Origin: Parus major | Taxonomy: Eukaryota > Chordata > Aves > Passeriformes > Paridae | DNA: 64,000 nt | Direction of reading: 5' to 3' | Assembly (NCBI RefSeq): GCF_001522545.3 | Contig: NC_031776.1 | Coordinates: 27,663,634-27,727,633, forward strand | Part shown: one piece after another, positions 59,832 to 64,000 of the stretch | Numbering within the stretch: the stretch's first letter is position 1 | Layout: each line of letters begins with the position of its first letter | The notes under the pieces: model-generated | Told to the model about the DNA's origin: nothing | Database searches by the model: none | What the model saw: only the letters and a program-made list of their open reading frames with translations | Position numbers and translations under genes: made by a program

Positions 59832-62362
59832 CTGTGCTTGGAAGGGCAGCAACAAAAGAAAGGATCTTAAAGAAAACACGAATCCTTATTTATTATATCC
59901 ATGGTGTAAATCAAGGCTTTGTCTGCTTGTTGCTGTCCCCAGGGTGTGGGAGGCAAGTGATGCTTGGGGAAGCTTCTTCAGGTGTAGGGAGCCATCCAGA
60001 CTTCTCTGTGTTCAGATGGTCTTGGAAAGCTTTGGGTAGCAGGGCATTGCCCCCAAAGAGTGAGCCTCTCTGCTCTGGACCTGGCTAAAATGATGCTGCC
60101 ATAAGTTATAATATTGCATAATACAGAGAGATTTGTTGGCTTTCTGCAACAATTTCTATCACTTGAGTTTAACTCTTCCATTTGTAACCTCAGCTTCTGT
60201 CCTGTCCCCAAACCCAGGAGCACAGGGGGTGAAAACCTGCAGGAGGGAAAAACTACATCTTTTCCATGCAAGCAGCAGCTATGGTTTGATTTAGGGATAA
60301 GTAGGAAAAAACTCACTATAAAGCAGTAACAAAACCAAAAGAAGCCAAAGCAGAATGCAACAGCATAAAAAAAAATCCAACAATCAAAACAGGAAGGGAA
60401 GATAAAATAATTTTCTGTTTGCTTTTGAATTTAGAAAAAAACCCCAATTCATAATGCTATAAACCCATATCAGTTTTATCTTAACCCATTTTGTTTATTT
60501 GTAGTAGGAAAAGTTTATATTTGTATTCACTAAATCTAACTTAATTTTTATTTTGATGTACATAGTTTTAAAGGAGTACGGGATAATGTTGGTGAGAGCC
60601 AAACACCACATAGAAACACTGCAGGGTCCCCACAGCAGCATTCAGTGAGGGCCAGGCTCTGAGCCATGTAGGACATTTATAGCTCCCACTAAAGTCATTT
60701 AAAGTTCTGCCATCCAGTACCTTCCACCTCTATTGCTTTTCCCTTTAAATCTGTTTGCAGCCTATCTGTCTTCATCCTTTTAAAATAAATTTCTCAAAAC
60801 TCCTCTTTGTTTTCAAAAGCATGAGATCATTGTTTTTGATGGTTAAGGGTTTCAAAAGAGAAAGAACACACTCATTTGCTTCATGTAGTTTGTTTACAGA
60901 AATAAGCAATGACATTCTTTTTGTTATTTCTACTTCATCTGAAAGCTGTATCTCTCCTTTACTGTTTTTAGTGGCCTAAAATTATAAATAAAATTTTAAA
61001 CTTTGTTTGCCTGTGGGAAAATATATCTTGGGAGAAGTTGGCTGTGCAATCTTCAGGCTAAACCTACAACATTGAATGACAGAGCTGAGAGCAAATGCTG
61101 GTGAGCAGAAGGAATGCAAATAAGTCACTTTTGAGGATGGAAAACCAAAATGAGTTAAGTGTCAAAGCTGCTGCTCATGAGAGTAAATGGGAAATAAGTT
61201 GTGGAAATGCCAAACCTCTGTTTTCATCTTGACCCAAGGAGGCAACACTGACATGACAGAACACATCCATATGTGTCCAAGGCCAGTCTGTGCAGGAGAG
61301 AGCATTTGGCTGTTACCAGCTTGTCCCCTTGTAACCTTTTCTGATTCTGTGAGAGAAGAAGAGCTCTGGGTCATGGTTGGCCTCATTGGATCTCTGAGTG
61401 CTGAGAGAGCTGGCATTTTAAGAAAATGAAGACTTCAGATACATGTGTTTGCATCCAGGGACTGCTACTGTTGATGTCCTCTTGTTACCTCTTTCCAATG
61501 CTGTAAAGCAAAGGGATGATCTGAGTTTTGTCTTGGTTCATCACTCCTGGTGCTAGTGCTTCACTTAATTCAAAATGTAAAGTCAGGAATCTCCCTGGAC
61601 CAATTCCTCCTTGCTCAGCTCTGTATAGAGTAAGACAAAGAAAAATTGGTAATATCATGTGAAACAGAGTGTCTGTGCTGACTGTGCATCACCAGCCAGC
61701 TGGCTCCTCAGAAAGAATTTTAGTCCCCTCTGAAACCTGTGAAACACTTCACAAGTTCACACAACCTCAGTAGCCAGATCTTGCCAAGGTTGGCTGGGAT
61801 CCACACCACCCTGCATGTGGGTAGTTCAACATGCCAGACTCCTGAGCAGTGTATTTGGAGCTGGGTGATGATTTTATATTTATCACATAAACCTCATCTG
61901 ATTGTATTAATTGACATCCTCTTAGTGTATCACTGTCAAAAACAGATTAACTTCTCCTTAGTGTCCATGGCACACATCTGCTCTGGGATGAGGAGCACCG
62001 ACACCTGTACACAAACATATGACCGACTGTGGTGACCATCTAAAACCTATCTCTTCATGTGATATTCCTATGTCCATCTTGTTATCTTCCATGCTAGTGA
62101 AAAACTCATTAGCATAAAGTTGATGCAGATGCAGAGATCAGTGGCAACATGACTAAGATGTTGACTGCACAAGACTTAATCCATTGCATCAGATGCTGGT
62201 TTATTTCTTGCATTTTCCCTCCATACATTTCTTCCAATTTCTCTCCATCCTTTTCTCTCCATCTCAAACACATGTTGAGAGGATATTTTGGAAGAAGGAA
62301 CTCACATAAATATTCGAGGCATTCTCACCAGCAGCAGAAAGGGCTCAGTTATAAGCACTTAC
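59832..62362. other. Non-coding stretch, no gene seen
   Basis: It contains an A-rich patch at about 60325-60440. Overlapping frames at 59722-60316 and 61162-61429 on both strands are not recognised. Confidence 0.65.
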
Positions 62363-62519
62363 CTGGCAAAGTAGGAAAGGATTTCAGTTTGGCTCACTGA
62401 CATCTTCTATGTCTATCCAAAGCATGGAGCCAAGGTGTTTTGAGCATGCCAGTGGAGAAGTCAGGCCTCCCAACAAGATCACCAGAAGTTCTGTTTTAGA
62501 AATGGTCTGGTTTTGCTTC
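62363..62519 (-). other. Candidate exon with consensus splice sites, probably non-coding if real
   Basis: On the minus strand the acceptor is AAACTCTTATCTTTGCAG and the donor is the full consensus CAG|GTAAGT. The 157-base block between them has one frame open for 45 codons, which then meets a TGA before the donor. The block therefore cannot be an internal coding exon in that frame. A long non-coding RNA exon, an exon with a premature stop, or a chance pair are the options. The minus-strand candidate at 59772-59831 lies downstream in the same orientation, 2.5 kb away. Confidence 0.2.
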
Positions 62520-64000
62520 CTGCAAAGATAAGAGTTTCAAATATTCAATAAAGAAACGTGCGTCTTCCAGGGCCCATAACTCAGTTTTGATGGGACTTCT
62601 GAGACAAATTTTGCAACTGTCGTCATTCTTTCCATTCCTCTTAGAGGTAAATGGAAGAGCTACAAATCTTTAACAGCAGGGCTCCCTTCCAGTCTTTTCT
62701 ATGCATATATCACACAGAGACCTCACAGATCTCTATCAAAAGTGATTTCAGAATTCCACCCAAATTGGCCAATATATCCATCAATATTCTTTTAAGAACT
62801 AAAACATGGAAAAGCTGAATTTACAGGACACTTGGGCACAGTGTATTTTATACAGACATGCATTTTATATCCACTCCTTGGCTTTTTCCACCTGCTGCAA
62901 AAATAATAATTAAAAAAAGCATATCTATGTCAGCATAAGGTAATCTTAGCCCAGCTTAACTTGCATTTTGGAGACATCCTTTCCACCAGGCAGCTTGTGG
63001 CACATGTACAGCTCTGCACGGGCTGCTCAGAGGAGCAGCACCTCCCAGGATGAGTGCCTGGTACTTCCAGGGTGCTCAGGACTGCAAAGTCCATGGTCTG
63101 TCTGGAGTGCATTTTTCATTCCACAGTGTCCTCTTTTGATGGCAGCTGCAAAGAAATGAAGACAAGAATTGTTGAAAGTTAAAATACATCTTTGTGATGT
63201 ATCAAATTAACACTTGGTTATGAATTTTGGGGGTTGGGATGTTCTGTTTTTTCTTTTTTTTCTCAAGAAATCTATCAGAGGAGCATGCTTGTTTAGTGCT
63301 TTTCAACTATAATCTGATAAAAATGAAGATTGTGTTCTTGGCTCAGAATCAACTATGTTAAACTTCAACAATGTGTGTGTATGTGCATGAGAAAAAAAAA
63401 AAGGAAATTTTAAGAGCATTAATTTGAGTAGATAACTAGAAGCTGTTTTGGTCACAGCACAATAACCCTTTTGCTTCACACAGAACCGTTGGAGGCTGGT
63501 AGAGGATAGTTGATTGTAGACAGTGACACTGAAGTTACTGAAAACATCCAGCAAGTGCATAACTTCTTTATTTTGTGGTGATGCACTTCCCTAAATCAGT
63601 TTGCTTAGAGTGAGTTATCTGATAAGAGCTCTGTTTGCTGTTTGAATGAGAAGTGGGTGTATTTAATTTGTGTCATCAGAGGTTAGATAATGCTAAGTCA
63701 AGGCAACTATCCTGACAGATGGGAATGCTTAGTCACAACCAGCTCCTGGAGCCTGTAAGATCTAAGATTTATAAGGACCAGTACATTTGTTTTCTTACAA
63801 GTGATAAGGGAACAAAAGACCCTCTACAGAAACATTGATTAAGTCTTATTTTCTCTCCTAATGCCCTGAAGTTATCTGATCCTTTGTGAGAACTTGTGCC
63901 TACTTATCCTATTTAATTTATTGAAATACTTTAAACCTTTCAAGTTATCCACAGGTAGTACAGAAAAACTGTAGTACTTCAGCAGCAAAACTTTATTATT
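62520..64000. other. Non-coding stretch, no gene seen
   Basis: Simple-sequence patches are a T-rich run at 63246-63261 and an 11-base A run at 63392-63402. Frames at 62930-63159 and 63303-63560 are unlike known proteins. Confidence 0.65.

Noticed and set aside
1..64000. CRISPR arrays, bacterial operons, tRNA or rRNA genes
   Set aside because: I saw no regularly spaced repeats, no cloverleaf with promoter boxes and no rRNA-like sequence. The whole window reads as vertebrate non-coding DNA.

Overview
The window looks like nuclear DNA of a bird. The evidence is a set of truncated CR1 LINE fragments with avian-type 3' ends (clearest at 17590-17914 on + and 28368-28620 on -), an LTR-like segment at 7885-7990 that resembles avian ERVL-type LTRs, and a few much older amniote SINE/LINE-like relics. 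Repeats are otherwise sparse and the sequence is AT-leaning. There is no sign of operons, ribosome binding sites or compact coding. I cannot name the species. A songbird or other neoavian bird would fit, but that is inference.

I do not recognise any protein-coding gene. Open frames are short and overlap in several frames, as expected by chance. The longest (1997-2485, 162 codons) resembles no family I know. The only recognisable coding trace is the decayed C-terminal end of a CR1 reverse transcriptase at 7986-8145. The window is therefore best read as intergenic DNA or long-intron DNA. A few short blocks combine good splice sites with one open frame and are listed as low-confidence candidate exons: 13004-13130, 14761-14944, 24241-24347, 35245-35411 and 36859-36940 on +, and 59772-59831 and 62363-62519 on -. 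The pair at 35245 and 36859 is the most interesting, because the acceptors, the donor and the reading phase agree across a 1.4 kb gap and lead to a stop.

Layout: 1-8 kb is plain AT-rich DNA with one old CR1. At 7.9-8.15 kb an LTR-like fragment abuts a CR1 fragment. The 8-18 kb part holds a possible MIR relic, a cluster of palindromes at 13.56-13.63 kb, a CR1 tail at 15.4 kb and a CR1 at 17.6-17.9 kb next to a minus-strand G-quadruplex motif. The 18-29 kb part holds a GGGAT G-quadruplex repeat, an antisense MIR relic, an ancient SINE/LINE-tail relic, an antisense CR1 and a 27-base T tract. The 29-37 kb part holds a palindrome with a perfect RFX X-box, a canonical G-quadruplex motif, a perfect purine/pyrimidine hairpin and the candidate exon pair. 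The 37-64 kb part is mostly featureless, with a CR1 scrap at 44.65 kb, an ancient relic at 51.0 kb and a compound TG/AG microsatellite at 59.43 kb.

I found no complete new system here. Every repeat and motif call was made by eye from remembered consensus sequences and has not been checked by alignment.
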